A stretch of 38,721 nucleotides of DNA from Syntrophaceae bacterium UBA2251 (GTDB lineage Bacteria > Desulfobacterota > Syntrophia > Syntrophales > UBA2251). The notes beneath the pieces are model-generated. The model was not told the DNA's origin and ran no database searches. It saw only the letters and a list, made by a program, of their open reading frames with translations. The first letter of the stretch is position 1; the number at the start of each line of letters is the position of its first letter. Location of the stretch: positions 1 to 38,721 of the forward strand of contig DDXV01000024.1 of NCBI GenBank assembly GCA_002347815.1, read 5' to 3'. Of this stretch, positions 1 through 8,991 are shown piece by piece. Both the position numbers and the translations under genes were made by a program.

Positions 1-90
1 GTGGCGCAACGCATGAAACTTGTCGTACAGGACTGCGGCGTCGGGCACGTGCGACGCGCAGGCATTGCGGAACAAGCGTTTGTAACTTAA
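1..90 (-). pseudogene. ISL3-type transposase fragment, cut by window edge
   Basis: Read leftwards from base 90, the minus strand gives an open frame with a segment VPDAAVLYDKFHALRH, which resembles the DDE-region motif of ISL3-family transposases (a hydrophobic strand, then D-x-FH and a basic residue). There is no start codon: a TAA lies in frame about 15 nt upstream of the readable part, so the N-terminal half is missing and the rest would lie beyond base 1. It is therefore probably an insertion-sequence remnant or a 5'-truncated copy. Bases 91-319 to its right are AT-rich and hold no gene that I can support. The family call rests on about 20 residues only. Confidence 0.5.
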
Positions 91-319
91 AAACTGTTTA
101 TTTTACCCACTCGGTTGGGAGAAGACCCGTATTATAATTATCCCTTCCCTTGCTATCAGAACAAGAATACCTTCTATACAAATATCATTATTTGTTTATA
201 AAAGAACAATAATGAAGAATATCTCCTTTAGGAAAGAGTATCCGATGTCGTATGATTTATTAAACTGACTACTGATATTCAATCCTATATGATTGACTCA
301 GTTATATGAGTAGATTATT

Positions 320-778
320 TCATGTGGACTTCCTTTTCATCATTGTCAGCATCCGGCCACACATAGTTGACTCCCCACGTTGGTTAAGAACATCAACATC
401 CAAGAAAACGAGCCCGCGGTCTGGCTTGCTGGTCTCTTTCGTCTCTGCAATTCGAGCAACGACATGAATCGTATCTCCAATCATAATCGGATACTTGAAC
501 CTCCAATTCTCTATTCCAAAAAATGCAAGGATCGTCCCTTCAAGAATATTCAATCGAACCAACAGTCCAACGGCGATAGAAAAGCCGCACATACCATGGG
601 CGATTCTTCCCCCAAAAGGTTGCGATGCAGCATATTCAGCATCCGTATGCAGGGGATTAAAGTCACCGCTGAAGCCGGCAAAATTCACGATGTCGGATTC
701 TGTCACAGTTCTTCCTAGGGTTCTAATTTCCTCGCCCTTATTGAATTCTTCAAAATAGCGTCCAAGAATAACTGACAT
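320..778 (-). CDS. MaoC-family (R)-specific enoyl-CoA hydratase-like protein
   Basis: This is a 152-residue single hot-dog-fold protein. The hydratase signature is clear at residues 34-62: FAGFSGDFNPLH with Asp39 and His44 in the D-x4-H spacing used for catalysis by (R)-hydratases, followed by GGRIAHG. The length is that of one-domain MaoC proteins (about 150). The start is an ATG preceded by a strong AAGGAGG. It is the last gene of the leftward acyl-CoA operon, 91 bp after an acyl-CoA dehydrogenase gene, so it probably hydrates the enoyl-CoA made by a dehydrogenase here. The substrate is not readable from sequence. The C-terminal part (LNQRGE) is typical of the family. Confidence 0.88.
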   Translation of the reverse strand: MSVILGRYFEEFNKGEEIRTLGRTVTESDIVNFAGFSGDFNPLHTDAEYAASQPFGGRIAHGMCGFSIAVGLLVRLNILEGTILAFFGIENWRFKYPIMIGDTIHVVARIAETKETSKPDRGLVFLDVDVLNQRGESTMCGRMLTMMKRKST

Positions 779-869
779 TTCCCCCTCCTTATCTTAATCT
801 ATCGGATATCTGAATCTAAAACAAATACATTGTAAATACACATTCTCACACAACTACTTAATATTGAGT

Positions 870-2024
870 TCATTCACGCAACTCCAGTTCCTTACTGATA
901 ATGTATTTCATAATCTGTGATGTTCCTCCGCCGATTGTACTCAGCTTAGCATCTCTGTATAGCCTTTCCACCATGTACTCTTTCATGAAACCATAGCCAC
1001 CGTGTATTTGAACGGCATTATTGATCACTCGAAGCGCCATCTCCGAACAAAACAGCTTAGCCATGGAAACTTCCATATTACATCCAATACCTGCGCCATA
1101 AAGAGAGGCTGCATGATAAGCAAGTCGGCGCCCAGCTTCCACCTCAGTTGCCATCTCGGCCAACATATGAGCAACTACTTGGTGGCCAATAATAGGCTTC
1201 CCGAACTGAATGCGGGTCTTTGCATAACGCACGGCTTCCTCAAGAGCCATTTGAGCCCCCATGTAACTCAATGTACAGGCGGATAACCTTTCCTTTTCCA
1301 GCCCTGCCATTAGCGCATAGAATCCATGACCTTCCTGGCCCAGTAAATTATCTTTCGGCACCATACAGTCCTCGAATACTAGCTCAGCCGTATCGGAGGA
1401 ACGCATCCCCATTTTGTCAAGTTTACGACCAACGGAAAATCCGGGCGTGTCAGTATCGATAAGCAACAGACTTACACCTCGATATCCCGGCCCTCCTGTT
1501 CTTACAACTGTATTAATGACATCGGCCTTGGTACCGTTGGTGATAAACATTTTTGATCCGTTGACCCGGTAACAATCTCCGTCGAGAACTGCCTTTGTTC
1601 CGATATTCGCCGCATCAGATCCATGGTTGGGTTCTGTGATGGCGACAGCAATCAGTTTATCCCCGCTACATATAGATCTCAGGTATTTATTTTTCTGCTC
1701 ATGATTACCGACATGGGCAAGGGATGGGCTTGCCATATCCGTATGAACAAAAACGCTCATGGGAAATCCAAGGGCACCACAACGACACAACTCTTCCCAA
1801 AAAACCAAAGTCATCTTGATATCGGCATCCTGTCCCCCGTATTCACTAGGATAACTTAAACCCAAAAAGCCCAAATCGCCCATTCTCTTAAAGATGACCT
1901 TGTCATAACAGCCCTCTTCTTCCCAAGCATCAACCTTCGGTGTAATTTCTTTTTCGACGAAACGGCGTAGGGTTTCACGAAAAGCATTGTGATCATCTTG
2001 AAAGAAGTAATCTTTGTTAGCCAT
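870..2024 (-). CDS. Acyl-CoA dehydrogenase (LCAD/IVD-like catalytic base)
   Basis: This is a 384-residue FAD-dependent acyl-CoA dehydrogenase with the usual alpha, beta and C-terminal alpha domains. The FAD/substrate region ITEPNHGSD is at residues 129-137, and YGFMKEYMVERLYRDAK is near the end. The medium-chain-type catalytic Glu just before GTSQI is replaced by Gly (TIGGGTSQI). A Glu is present in the helix-G position instead (GLEKERLS, Glu245), as known for isovaleryl-CoA and long-chain dehydrogenases, so the enzyme is expected to be active. ATG has a near-perfect AAGGAGGTGG. It would oxidise an acyl-CoA to a 2-enoyl-CoA and pass electrons to an ETF; no etf gene is in the window. It is paralogous to the dehydrogenase at 9130-10278 but not a recent duplicate. 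Confidence 0.93.
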   Translation of the reverse strand: MANKDYFFQDDHNAFRETLRRFVEKEITPKVDAWEEEGCYDKVIFKRMGDLGFLGLSYPSEYGGQDADIKMTLVFWEELCRCGALGFPMSVFVHTDMASPSLAHVGNHEQKNKYLRSICSGDKLIAVAITEPNHGSDAANIGTKAVLDGDCYRVNGSKMFITNGTKADVINTVVRTGGPGYRGVSLLLIDTDTPGFSVGRKLDKMGMRSSDTAELVFEDCMVPKDNLLGQEGHGFYALMAGLEKERLSACTLSYMGAQMALEEAVRYAKTRIQFGKPIIGHQVVAHMLAEMATEVEAGRRLAYHAASLYGAGIGCNMEVSMAKLFCSEMALRVINNAVQIHGGYGFMKEYMVERLYRDAKLSTIGGGTSQIMKYIISKELELRE

Positions 2025-2083
2025 TTGTCCCCACCTCCTTGATCATAATTATAAAGATGAATCATGGTATTGATGGTTAACGA

Positions 2084-2521
2084 TTAACGATTTGCTTCTC
2101 CGCCTGGGAAAGTATAGCCCTCGGGATACTCTATGAGCTCTAACATGACTCCTGAAAAGGCCTTAGGGTGGACAAATCCAACCTTGCCCCCAAGTAATTC
2201 CAGAGGGGTTTCGTTGATCATCTTGCATCCCTTTGCCTTCAGAAATGTGAGATCATCCGCCAAATCATCCACAGCAAAGGCAATGTGGTGCAGGCCTTCA
2301 CCTCGGGTCGCAATGTATTTGGCGATGAGACCGTCCTTGTCGGTAGGCTCCATTAATTCAAATTCAATATTTGCTAGCTTTACCATTCGAAAACGCATGC
2401 CAAAGATGGGAACGTCGGTTATTGGCCCAGCCAACCCTCCTAATAGATCGACGAACAATTTAGTTGCCTGAGACAAGTCCTTGACTGCTACGCCCACTTC
2501 CGTGACTTTCTTCAGTTTCAA
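2084..2521 (-). CDS. VOC-fold protein, methylmalonyl-CoA epimerase-like
   Basis: This 145-residue protein has two glyoxalase/VOC beta-alpha-beta3 halves. HHIAFAVDDL (residues 78-87) and MLELIEY (126-132) match the metal-binding strands of methylmalonyl-CoA epimerases. Oddly, the first metal ligand, a His in almost all family members (HVGIAV), is Glu8 here (TEVGVAV). The start is a TTG behind AGGGGG. In the operon it sits between an acyl-CoA dehydrogenase gene and an NMO-like flavoprotein gene. It may epimerise a methyl-branched acyl-CoA at carbon 2 so that a stereospecific dehydrogenase can act, but it could equally be a divergent VOC enzyme. The family is certain; the reaction is inferred. 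Confidence 0.75.
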   Translation of the reverse strand: MKLKKVTEVGVAVKDLSQATKLFVDLLGGLAGPITDVPIFGMRFRMVKLANIEFELMEPTDKDGLIAKYIATRGEGLHHIAFAVDDLADDLTFLKAKGCKMINETPLELLGGKVGFVHPKAFSGVMLELIEYPEGYTFPGGEANR

Positions 2522-2680
2522 TGCAACCCCCTTTCTTAATCTCAGGTTTCTCCTATCTCAACTATTCTTATCACCATACGTTTAAAATGACCGATGCCCC
2601 TTCAAAGATCCTTCCACAGTATTTGGATTTGATGTTCTGCATGTTATCCCTTTGTCGCTAAAATGTAGCACCGATCGCTA

Positions 2681-3733
2681 TTAATGAACCTGGGCGTTGA
2701 GCAAAGCCAGGATCTTCTCAGCCTCGTTAATCACTCTGTGAATGAGTTCCTCGACAGTTGGTATGTCGTGGATTCCGCCGATGGCTTGTCCGGCGAAGAG
2801 AATTCCTTCCTCTGTATCTCCATCGTAGATGCCTCGGAGGAATCTTGCCAATCCCGTGGCCTGACGGGCCTGAACCCATAAAGGGGATGATTCCTCTCCC
2901 GCGGACATCATTTTAAGGCTCAAGGCAACAAATTGTGGATAAGTGAGCTTCATTTCATTCCTGAGCTGAGAGGCAGCCTTGAACGCCTCAACAAAAGGGA
3001 ATCCCCTCTTCTGCATGTCCTTGGCTCCTTTGCTCTTCAGCGCACGACCCGGCAGACCGTCGAAGACTGTGTCGTAAAGCGTGTCCTGTTCCGTAGCGTC
3101 AAGACATAACTTTTTAAAACTATCATGCAGGATGCTCTCCTTGGTCAGCATAAGCCTCGTGCCCATCGAGATTCCATCGGCACCCAAGGCCAAAGCGGCT
3201 GCCAATCCGCGGCCATCATAGAATCCTCCAGCTGCGATAATGGGAACCTTTACCGTGCTTGCTGCTATGGGAATCAAAATCAACGATGTTGCATTCGCAC
3301 CATGGCCAGCTGCCTCATGGCCTGTTACAATTACTGCGTCACATCCAAGCTGGGCTGCCTTGAAGGCATGTTTGGCAAGAGCAGTCGTGCCCATGACCTT
3401 GCCTCCGTACGCATGAACCTCATCAATGAACCAAGGCTTTCCCAATGTATAATTAATGATCGGGACCTTCTCTTCAATTGCCACCTTGATTTTCTCGGGA
3501 CCACCAAAAAAGATGAGAATTATGTTCACCCCAAAAGGTCGATCAGTGAGCTTCCTGATCTCTCTTATGTTTTCCCGCATTTCCTCGGGAGTGCACCGGG
3601 CTGTAGCAAAAATACCAAGCCCTCCGGCATTACAGACTGCTGCAACCAGTCTTGCATCAGTAATCCAGTTCATCCCCGCAAGCATGATCGGGTGCTGTAT
3701 TCCAAACACCTCCGTCATTCGTGTTTTGATCAT
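2681..3733 (-). CDS. NMO/FabK-like FMN flavoprotein (nitronate monooxygenase family)
   Basis: This 350-residue TIM-barrel flavoprotein belongs to the 2-nitropropane dioxygenase/enoyl-ACP reductase II family. It opens with FGIQHPIMLAGM and NAGGLG (residues 36-40). The conserved GHEAAGHG has His144 at the catalytic/substrate position, and phosphate-binding segments AAGGFYDG and ALGADGISMGTR follow. The C terminus ends in a typical GQAIGGIHDIPTVEELI. Many such proteins encoded beside beta-oxidation genes act on acyl-CoA or enoyl-CoA rather than nitroalkanes, and this operon suggests a flavin-dependent reductase or isomerase acting on an enoyl-CoA. There is no clear Shine-Dalgarno before the ATG, which suggests weak initiation or coupling to upstream translation. 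Confidence 0.82.
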   Translation of the reverse strand: MIKTRMTEVFGIQHPIMLAGMNWITDARLVAAVCNAGGLGIFATARCTPEEMRENIREIRKLTDRPFGVNIILIFFGGPEKIKVAIEEKVPIINYTLGKPWFIDEVHAYGGKVMGTTALAKHAFKAAQLGCDAVIVTGHEAAGHGANATSLILIPIAASTVKVPIIAAGGFYDGRGLAAALALGADGISMGTRLMLTKESILHDSFKKLCLDATEQDTLYDTVFDGLPGRALKSKGAKDMQKRGFPFVEAFKAASQLRNEMKLTYPQFVALSLKMMSAGEESSPLWVQARQATGLARFLRGIYDGDTEEGILFAGQAIGGIHDIPTVEELIHRVINEAEKILALLNAQVH

Positions 3734-3795
3734 GGCCGTTAATCTACTGTTTATATTATTAGTTTAGGTATCTCGTCCTTCTCGCTTATACGTCT

Positions 3796-4269
3796 CTACG
3801 CGGGCTCAAAATGTCGTATATCCATGACCCCACCCTTCCTTTCCTCTCTCCAGACAGCACGAACGAGCATTCCATTTTTAACTATCTTCCTGACCTGTTG
3901 AAGGCCTTCCATTTCAAATCCACCAATATAATGAAGGAAATTGCAATGTGTGCCGTTGATCCGGATAACCCCATTTATAAAGGGAGGTTTAATCGGCATT
4001 CCAAAATACTCGTGTTCTGTCAGTGACCAACTCTTCAGAACACCTTCTTGTGACACTTCCACCCATTCGGACATGTCCTCGAAACATCTGGAGCAGAATG
4101 ATCTCGCCGGCACCAAAACCCGACTGCATCTCGCACATTTGGTCCCTAGGATTTTCTTTTCCTTCAGCCCTTCAAAAAATCGGACCCAAGTCGGCCCAAC
4201 GGCCAATTCATATGGAATCTTCGCCTCTGTTTTTATAATCGGGTATCCTTCTTTATTTATTGTTATCAT
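3796..4269 (-). CDS. DUF35 Zn-ribbon/OB-fold thiolase partner, copy 1
   Basis: The protein has 157 residues from the chosen start. The reading frame is open further upstream, but the ATG at 4269 has GGAGG seven bases ahead and aligns with the paralogue next door. The layout is an N-terminal helix with GPTWVRFFEGL, a rubredoxin-like zinc ribbon with Cys45, Cys48, Cys59 and Cys62, and then an OB-fold. In known systems (Ltp2-ChsH2 aldolase, BbsA-BbsB thiolase, archaeal thiolase/HMG-CoA synthase) a DUF35 protein binds a thiolase-like protein and helps position CoA. Two DUF35 genes lie beside two thiolase-like genes here, so the four products probably form one complex; that is inference. Confidence 0.88.
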   Translation of the reverse strand: MITINKEGYPIIKTEAKIPYELAVGPTWVRFFEGLKEKKILGTKCARCSRVLVPARSFCSRCFEDMSEWVEVSQEGVLKSWSLTEHEYFGMPIKPPFINGVIRINGTHCNFLHYIGGFEMEGLQQVRKIVKNGMLVRAVWREERKGGVMDIRHFEPA

Positions 4270-4327
4270 ATCTGTCCTCCATACTATTTCAATTGAGAAA
4301 CTATTAATAAATTTCTCGCAATGATAC

Positions 4328-4789
4328 TTAGATAGGTTCAAAGTATTCGATGTCCATCATATTTCCTTTTCTATCATCATTCCATCTCACTCTGACACGT
4401 GTCCCTTTTTTAATAGTAATTTTGACATGATTCATATCATTTGCGTCGACGCCACCAATAAGATGTAAAAAATCACAGTCGGTTTTATCCAAATGGATAA
4501 GTGCAATAATAAGAGGTGCAGGTTTAGGTATTCCGAAAAACTCACGGGTTGAAAGGGTCCATGATACCACCTCTCCTTCCTCGGAAACCTCCAGCCACTC
4601 ATCCATATCTTCATTGCATACTGGGCAGAATGTTCTTGCCGGCACGAGCACTTTTTTACATTTTGGACAGCGATTTCCCCATATCTTTTCTTGTTTTAGC
4701 CCCTCAAAAAACCGATGCATCGCCGGACCAACTGCAAACCGGTATGGCAACCAGACATCGTGACGCAGTGTTGCGTAATTTTTTATCAT
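4328..4789 (-). CDS. DUF35 Zn-ribbon/OB-fold thiolase partner, copy 2
   Basis: This 153-residue paralogue of the following gene shares GPAMHRFFEGL, the zinc ribbon (Cys41, Cys44, Cys55, Cys58), VLVPART and a C-terminal DIEYFEP. The ATG at 4789 is preferred over an in-frame GTG three codons upstream, because the GGAGGG lies directly against that GTG but about nine bases before the ATG. The gene starts 15 bp after the thiolase stop codon, so it is surely co-transcribed. The two DUF35 proteins differ enough that each may pair with a different thiolase-like subunit. It is not itself an enzyme by family precedent. Confidence 0.88.
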   Translation of the reverse strand: MIKNYATLRHDVWLPYRFAVGPAMHRFFEGLKQEKIWGNRCPKCKKVLVPARTFCPVCNEDMDEWLEVSEEGEVVSWTLSTREFFGIPKPAPLIIALIHLDKTDCDFLHLIGGVDANDMNHVKITIKKGTRVRVRWNDDRKGNMMDIEYFEPI

Positions 4790-4803
4790 GGCAATCACCC
4801 TCC

Positions 4804-5970
4804 TTACATTTTTGAACCCAGGATCATCAGTCCGTTGAATTCGCTCGCACCACCAAGACCGTGAGCGAGTGCTAACTTCGCTCCGTCAATTTGGTGTGCA
4901 CCCGCCTTCCCGGTCACTTGCAGGGCGGCCTCTGCGACCCTCACAAGTGCAGTGGCACCGATCGGATTTGTGCAAAGCACTCCACCTGAAGGATCGCAAG
5001 GGAGCTCGCCACCACGGGCAAAGACGCCATTGAGCGTGTCATCACAGGCCTTGCCGAAATCACTGAATCCAAAACACTCATAATGAAGAAGTTCAATAAA
5101 TGTGAATGGATTGTATATTTCTGCAACATCCAGGTCCTTCCTGGGGTTCTTGATTCCCGCCATATTGTAGGCTTCTTTCGCTGCCTGAATAGCACACTCC
5201 CAGTGCACTTTGTCACTATCGCCATACCAGTACTCATCCCCGCAGAAACTTAACCCTTTCACCCAGGCAGATTTTCCACCAATCTTCTTGGCTTTCTCTG
5301 CAGAGGCAAAGATAAGAGCGCAGGCCCCATCTGAGTTTGGGCATACATCCCACAGTCGAATAGGGTAGACGATGAGTCTAGATTCCTTGACGTCATCCAT
5401 TGAAATATCCACCTTAATGTGCGCGCAAGGGTTGTCAAAGGCATCTTTATGATGATCAACCGAAACACGGGCAGCTGCGTCCCTGACCTTGTCTTCATCT
5501 ATTTTATAGCGAGCCGTCCACTCTTGCGCCTGCATGGAGAAAACACCTGGGGCCCCAGCAATGAAATATCTGAACCAGAAGGGATCAGCCACTGTTGACA
5601 TGGTAGCCTGGCTGTCGCCCTCATGCATTTTTTCTGAGCCAACGACAAGAACGAGGTCGGCCATTCCCGATGCTACCCAGTAATACCCTGTCTGGGCCAA
5701 AGAGATTCCGGTCGTCCCGCAGGTTTCAGTCTTTAAGATAGGTTTTCCAACAGACCTCAACGCATCGGCAAAATAAAAATGTGTCAACGCCACACCTTCC
5801 ATCATGGATGGCATGGTACCCGAAACGACCCCATCGATGTCATCCGGAGTGATGCCCGCATCTTTTAATGCAGCTATGACCGCCTCACGGACTAGGTCGG
5901 GATAGGTCACATCGTTGCGTCGCCCATGCTTGGTCTGACCGATACCGATAATTGCTACGGGTCTTCCCAT
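4804..5970 (-). CDS. Thiolase / SCP-x-like acyl-CoA acyltransferase, catalytic type
   Basis: The protein has 388 residues from the ATG at 5970, which has AAGGAGGG in front; the longer open frame upstream overlaps the preceding gene and lacks a site. It is a thiolase-fold protein of the SCP-x/lipid-transfer group. The nucleophilic cysteine position is filled (TETCGTTG, Cys84), and the C-terminal histidine motif is ALAHGLGG (His370). The thiolase HDC-like loop is altered to EIYNPFTFIE, as often in SCP-x and aldolase-type members. It probably cleaves a 3-oxoacyl-CoA or catalyses a retro-aldol reaction, working with a DUF35 protein. It lies 19 bp after its cysteine-less homologue. Confidence 0.9.
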   Translation of the reverse strand: MGRPVAIIGIGQTKHGRRNDVTYPDLVREAVIAALKDAGITPDDIDGVVSGTMPSMMEGVALTHFYFADALRSVGKPILKTETCGTTGISLAQTGYYWVASGMADLVLVVGSEKMHEGDSQATMSTVADPFWFRYFIAGAPGVFSMQAQEWTARYKIDEDKVRDAAARVSVDHHKDAFDNPCAHIKVDISMDDVKESRLIVYPIRLWDVCPNSDGACALIFASAEKAKKIGGKSAWVKGLSFCGDEYWYGDSDKVHWECAIQAAKEAYNMAGIKNPRKDLDVAEIYNPFTFIELLHYECFGFSDFGKACDDTLNGVFARGGELPCDPSGGVLCTNPIGATALVRVAEAALQVTGKAGAHQIDGAKLALAHGLGGASEFNGLMILGSKM

Positions 5971-5989
5971 TTTATATCCCTCCTTCCCG

Positions 5990-7132
5990 CTAAAGGCCCA
6001 CAATTGCCACGGCATGAAACTGCCCGGCAAATCCATGTGTTCCATGGCAGAGTCCCGTCTTAACTTTACGCTCCACCTGTCTTTCACCGGCCGCCCCTCT
6101 GATTTGGAGCACGACTTCAGCCAATCGAATTAATCCTCTACTGACATATGGATTTGTTGCCAGAACTCCTCCGGATGGATTTACAGGCATATCTCCATTT
6201 CGCTCCGTTGCCCCGCTTTCAATGAACTTCCCCCCCCCTCCAGGGTCACAGAAACCAAGCCCCTCGTACCAGAGGAGTTCCTGGAAGGCATATGGTTCGG
6301 TGATCTCGGCCAAATCGATTTCCTTGCGCGGGTTTTTAATACCCGCCATTATATACGCTCTCTGGGCGGCATTCGTGATCTGCCCCTTAAGAAGATCCCG
6401 GTCACCCAGAAAGAATGTGTCCATGGAAGAACCGAATCCCTTAAACCAAACTGGCTTTTTCGTCAGCTGCTTGGCCTTTTTTTCATTTGCCAGGAGAACA
6501 GCAACTAGCCCTTCGGATTTAGGTGCGCATTCAATTTCCTTCAGCGGTGTCATGACGTATGGCGATTTCATCACCTCATCAACATCAAGTTTCCGACGGA
6601 CGTGGGCATAAGGATTTCGCAAAGCGTTCCCTAGGTTCTTCACAACCACACGTGCGCATTGATCCTCCGTAATTCCGAAACGGTCTAAGTATTCCCTCAT
6701 TTGCAAAGCGGCGGCGACAGTCTCGTTTAAACCGATTTGACGTTGATAGAACGGATCTGTCATGTAGTGAGTGATGCTGTCTGTATCTGGATTCTCCGAA
6801 CCCTTACATAAACCCACAACGAGAGCAGTGTCATAGTGACCGGAGAGAATCCGCATCACTGCATATTGAAAAGCTAAAAGAGACTCACCATCCTGTCGCG
6901 TCCCGTTCTTAAGAAACGCTGCTCCAGCATCCCAATAGTAGGCATTCGCACAAGATAGCCCACCATGAAAGACATCGGAGGTCGCACTGACCACGGTCCC
7001 AACATCCTCTCTACGAATACCCGCCTTATCAAGGACTTCCTTGCAAACTCGATAGACTTGATACAAATAATTATCGCTTGTCTCTGCTCCTGCTAACTGA
7101 GCTACTTCAACAATCCCAACTTTTTGTCCCAT
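5990..7132 (-). CDS. Thiolase-like protein lacking the active-site cysteine
   Basis: This 380-residue thiolase-fold protein is clearly homologous to the next gene (shared NPRKEIDLAEI, NPSGGVLATNP and a C-terminal CHGTHGFAGQFHAVAIVG). At the place of the nucleophile, where the neighbour has TETCGTTG, it reads RQDGESLLAF, so the Cys is Gly at about residue 82. It therefore cannot form the acyl-enzyme of a normal thiolase. It may be a structural or regulatory half of a heteromer, or an aldolase of the Ltp2 kind. The start is an ATG with AAGGAGGG. The strong conservation of the rest of the fold argues against a decaying gene. Confidence 0.87.
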   Translation of the reverse strand: MGQKVGIVEVAQLAGAETSDNYLYQVYRVCKEVLDKAGIRREDVGTVVSATSDVFHGGLSCANAYYWDAGAAFLKNGTRQDGESLLAFQYAVMRILSGHYDTALVVGLCKGSENPDTDSITHYMTDPFYQRQIGLNETVAAALQMREYLDRFGITEDQCARVVVKNLGNALRNPYAHVRRKLDVDEVMKSPYVMTPLKEIECAPKSEGLVAVLLANEKKAKQLTKKPVWFKGFGSSMDTFFLGDRDLLKGQITNAAQRAYIMAGIKNPRKEIDLAEITEPYAFQELLWYEGLGFCDPGGGGKFIESGATERNGDMPVNPSGGVLATNPYVSRGLIRLAEVVLQIRGAAGERQVERKVKTGLCHGTHGFAGQFHAVAIVGL

Positions 7133-7171
7133 GTGACCCTCCTTTCTGCACGTGAGAGTAGCAAGGCCATA

Positions 7172-8959
7172 TCAGTTCTTGGCTTTTTCTCTATCCCGCA
7201 GCACCCTCTTGAGAACCTTCCCTTGGGGATTTTTAGGCACGGCATCAATAAACTCAACGATTCTGGGCACTTTAAAGGTGGCTAACTTTTCCTTACAGAA
7301 GGCAATAATGTCATTCCCAGTCACTTTCTCTTGGTATTCGGCTTTAAGCACGACAAAGGCTTTGACCGTTTCACCCCGATATTCGTCAAATACACCTATT
7401 ACAGCCGCTTCCATCACCGCGTGGTGTTGGTAAAGAACCTTTTCCACATCCACCGGTGCAATATTGTAGCCTGAGGCAATGATGAGATCTTTCTTGCGGT
7501 CGATAAAATGAAGGAAATCTTCTTCATCAATGAAACCGATATCACCCGTCTTAAGCCAACCATCCTTTTGAAAAACGGCACGCGTTTCTTCTGGCTTATT
7601 CAGATAACCTTTGGACACTTGAAGGCCACGATAGACGATTTCACCTTCTATCCCTCTTTTTACGATCTGCCCCTTATCATCTACTATCTTGACCTCGGAG
7701 AAAATGGGAACGCCAATCGACTCTAGTTTCTCCTTTCTGCCGACACACGACATGCAGCCACCGCAATTTGTTTCCGTCATACCCCACCCATTTGTTAGGG
7801 TAATGTTAGCCGCGTCGTACCATGCCTTTTGAACGGCGGGTGGGACAGCAGTTCCGCAACCGACAGTCAGTTCCAGAGAGCTGATGTCATGTTTTCGTTG
7901 TTTCAGCTGTTGGAGTAAGGCGATAAAGAGCGTTGGCGGCGCGAAAATTGTGTTGACTCGGTACTGTTGAATGATCCGAAGAGCGTCGATCACATCGAAC
8001 ATCGGGATAGGAATAACTGTCCCTCCCTGATAGAGTGTAGGCAAGGTATGGAGATGATAACCAGAGGCATGAAACATCGGCATTATTGAAAAGTTAACCT
8101 CGCGCCTTTTCCAGATTTTTGTAAAATGAGTATGGCTGAAGGAATTAAAAACGACGTTAAAATGGGTTTGCATAACGCCCTTAGAAACCCCCCCGGTCGT
8201 ACCTGCCGTATATAACAGCAGAGCGACGTCTTCTTTGGGCTTGCAGGGCACGACCATATTTGTCGGATTATATTTTTTGATCGTTTCAAAAAGATCCAGG
8301 GTACCGTCGATTCCCCTTTTCTGGATATCCCAGATAGGTTTAAGAGCGGTGGAAATTATTGCATCAGGGTTAGAAAAGTCCCTGACGTTTGTAACCAAAA
8401 TTTTCTTTATCCCCAGGGATTTTTGAAGTTTGATGAAGTTTCCGGCAAAAAGATCCAGAGTAAGAACAATCTTGGCGCCAGAATCGCGAAGTTGATATTC
8501 GATCTCGTCTTCCTTATACATGGCATTTAAAGGGCTATGGACTGCACCGATACGGTTGGCTCCTAAAAAAGCAACCCAGTGCTGGAGTGAATTGGGCAGC
8601 ATTACCGCCACAACATCACCTTTCTGTACGCCAAAGTCCAGAAGCATAGAAGCATATTGATTAATCAGTTCATCTAATTCACGATAGGTGATAGGCTTAT
8701 CAAGAAATATGATTGCTGTGTCATTGCCATGTTTTTCCACAGAAAGCCGGAATAGGTCGTATACTGAAATCAGCGGTATGGCAGGTATTTCTTCATTTGA
8801 CCAACTCGGATGAAATATTACGTATGCATCATCGTGATGATAATTTTTCCCTTCTTCGATCCAAGACGAAGGATAGCCAATGGATTTATAAACCTTGTAG
8901 AGTGACTCATCATAGAACTTGTCATATTCTTTGAATCTTGATTCAACAATGGAGTCCAT
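7172..8959 (-). CDS. AMP-forming acyl-CoA synthetase / ligase
   Basis: This 595-residue member of the ANL superfamily has the P-loop TAGTTGGVSKG at residues 251-261, the A5 motif NGWGMTETN, the A7-A8 hinge WLKTGDIGFID, and the catalytic lysine in NPQGKVLKRVL (Lys581). It activates a carboxylate with ATP to an acyl-adenylate and then to the CoA thioester, so it probably provides the entry step of the operon's pathway. A long N-terminal segment of about 60 residues precedes the core, as in some long-chain and benzoate-type ligases; chain length cannot be judged. ATG has AAGGAG. A MITE-like inverted repeat lies just upstream. Confidence 0.92.
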   Translation of the reverse strand: MDSIVESRFKEYDKFYDESLYKVYKSIGYPSSWIEEGKNYHHDDAYVIFHPSWSNEEIPAIPLISVYDLFRLSVEKHGNDTAIIFLDKPITYRELDELINQYASMLLDFGVQKGDVVAVMLPNSLQHWVAFLGANRIGAVHSPLNAMYKEDEIEYQLRDSGAKIVLTLDLFAGNFIKLQKSLGIKKILVTNVRDFSNPDAIISTALKPIWDIQKRGIDGTLDLFETIKKYNPTNMVVPCKPKEDVALLLYTAGTTGGVSKGVMQTHFNVVFNSFSHTHFTKIWKRREVNFSIMPMFHASGYHLHTLPTLYQGGTVIPIPMFDVIDALRIIQQYRVNTIFAPPTLFIALLQQLKQRKHDISSLELTVGCGTAVPPAVQKAWYDAANITLTNGWGMTETNCGGCMSCVGRKEKLESIGVPIFSEVKIVDDKGQIVKRGIEGEIVYRGLQVSKGYLNKPEETRAVFQKDGWLKTGDIGFIDEEDFLHFIDRKKDLIIASGYNIAPVDVEKVLYQHHAVMEAAVIGVFDEYRGETVKAFVVLKAEYQEKVTGNDIIAFCKEKLATFKVPRIVEFIDAVPKNPQGKVLKRVLRDREKAKN

Positions 8960-8991
8960 GCAATATCTCCTTTCACACCTTAACTGAGGTT

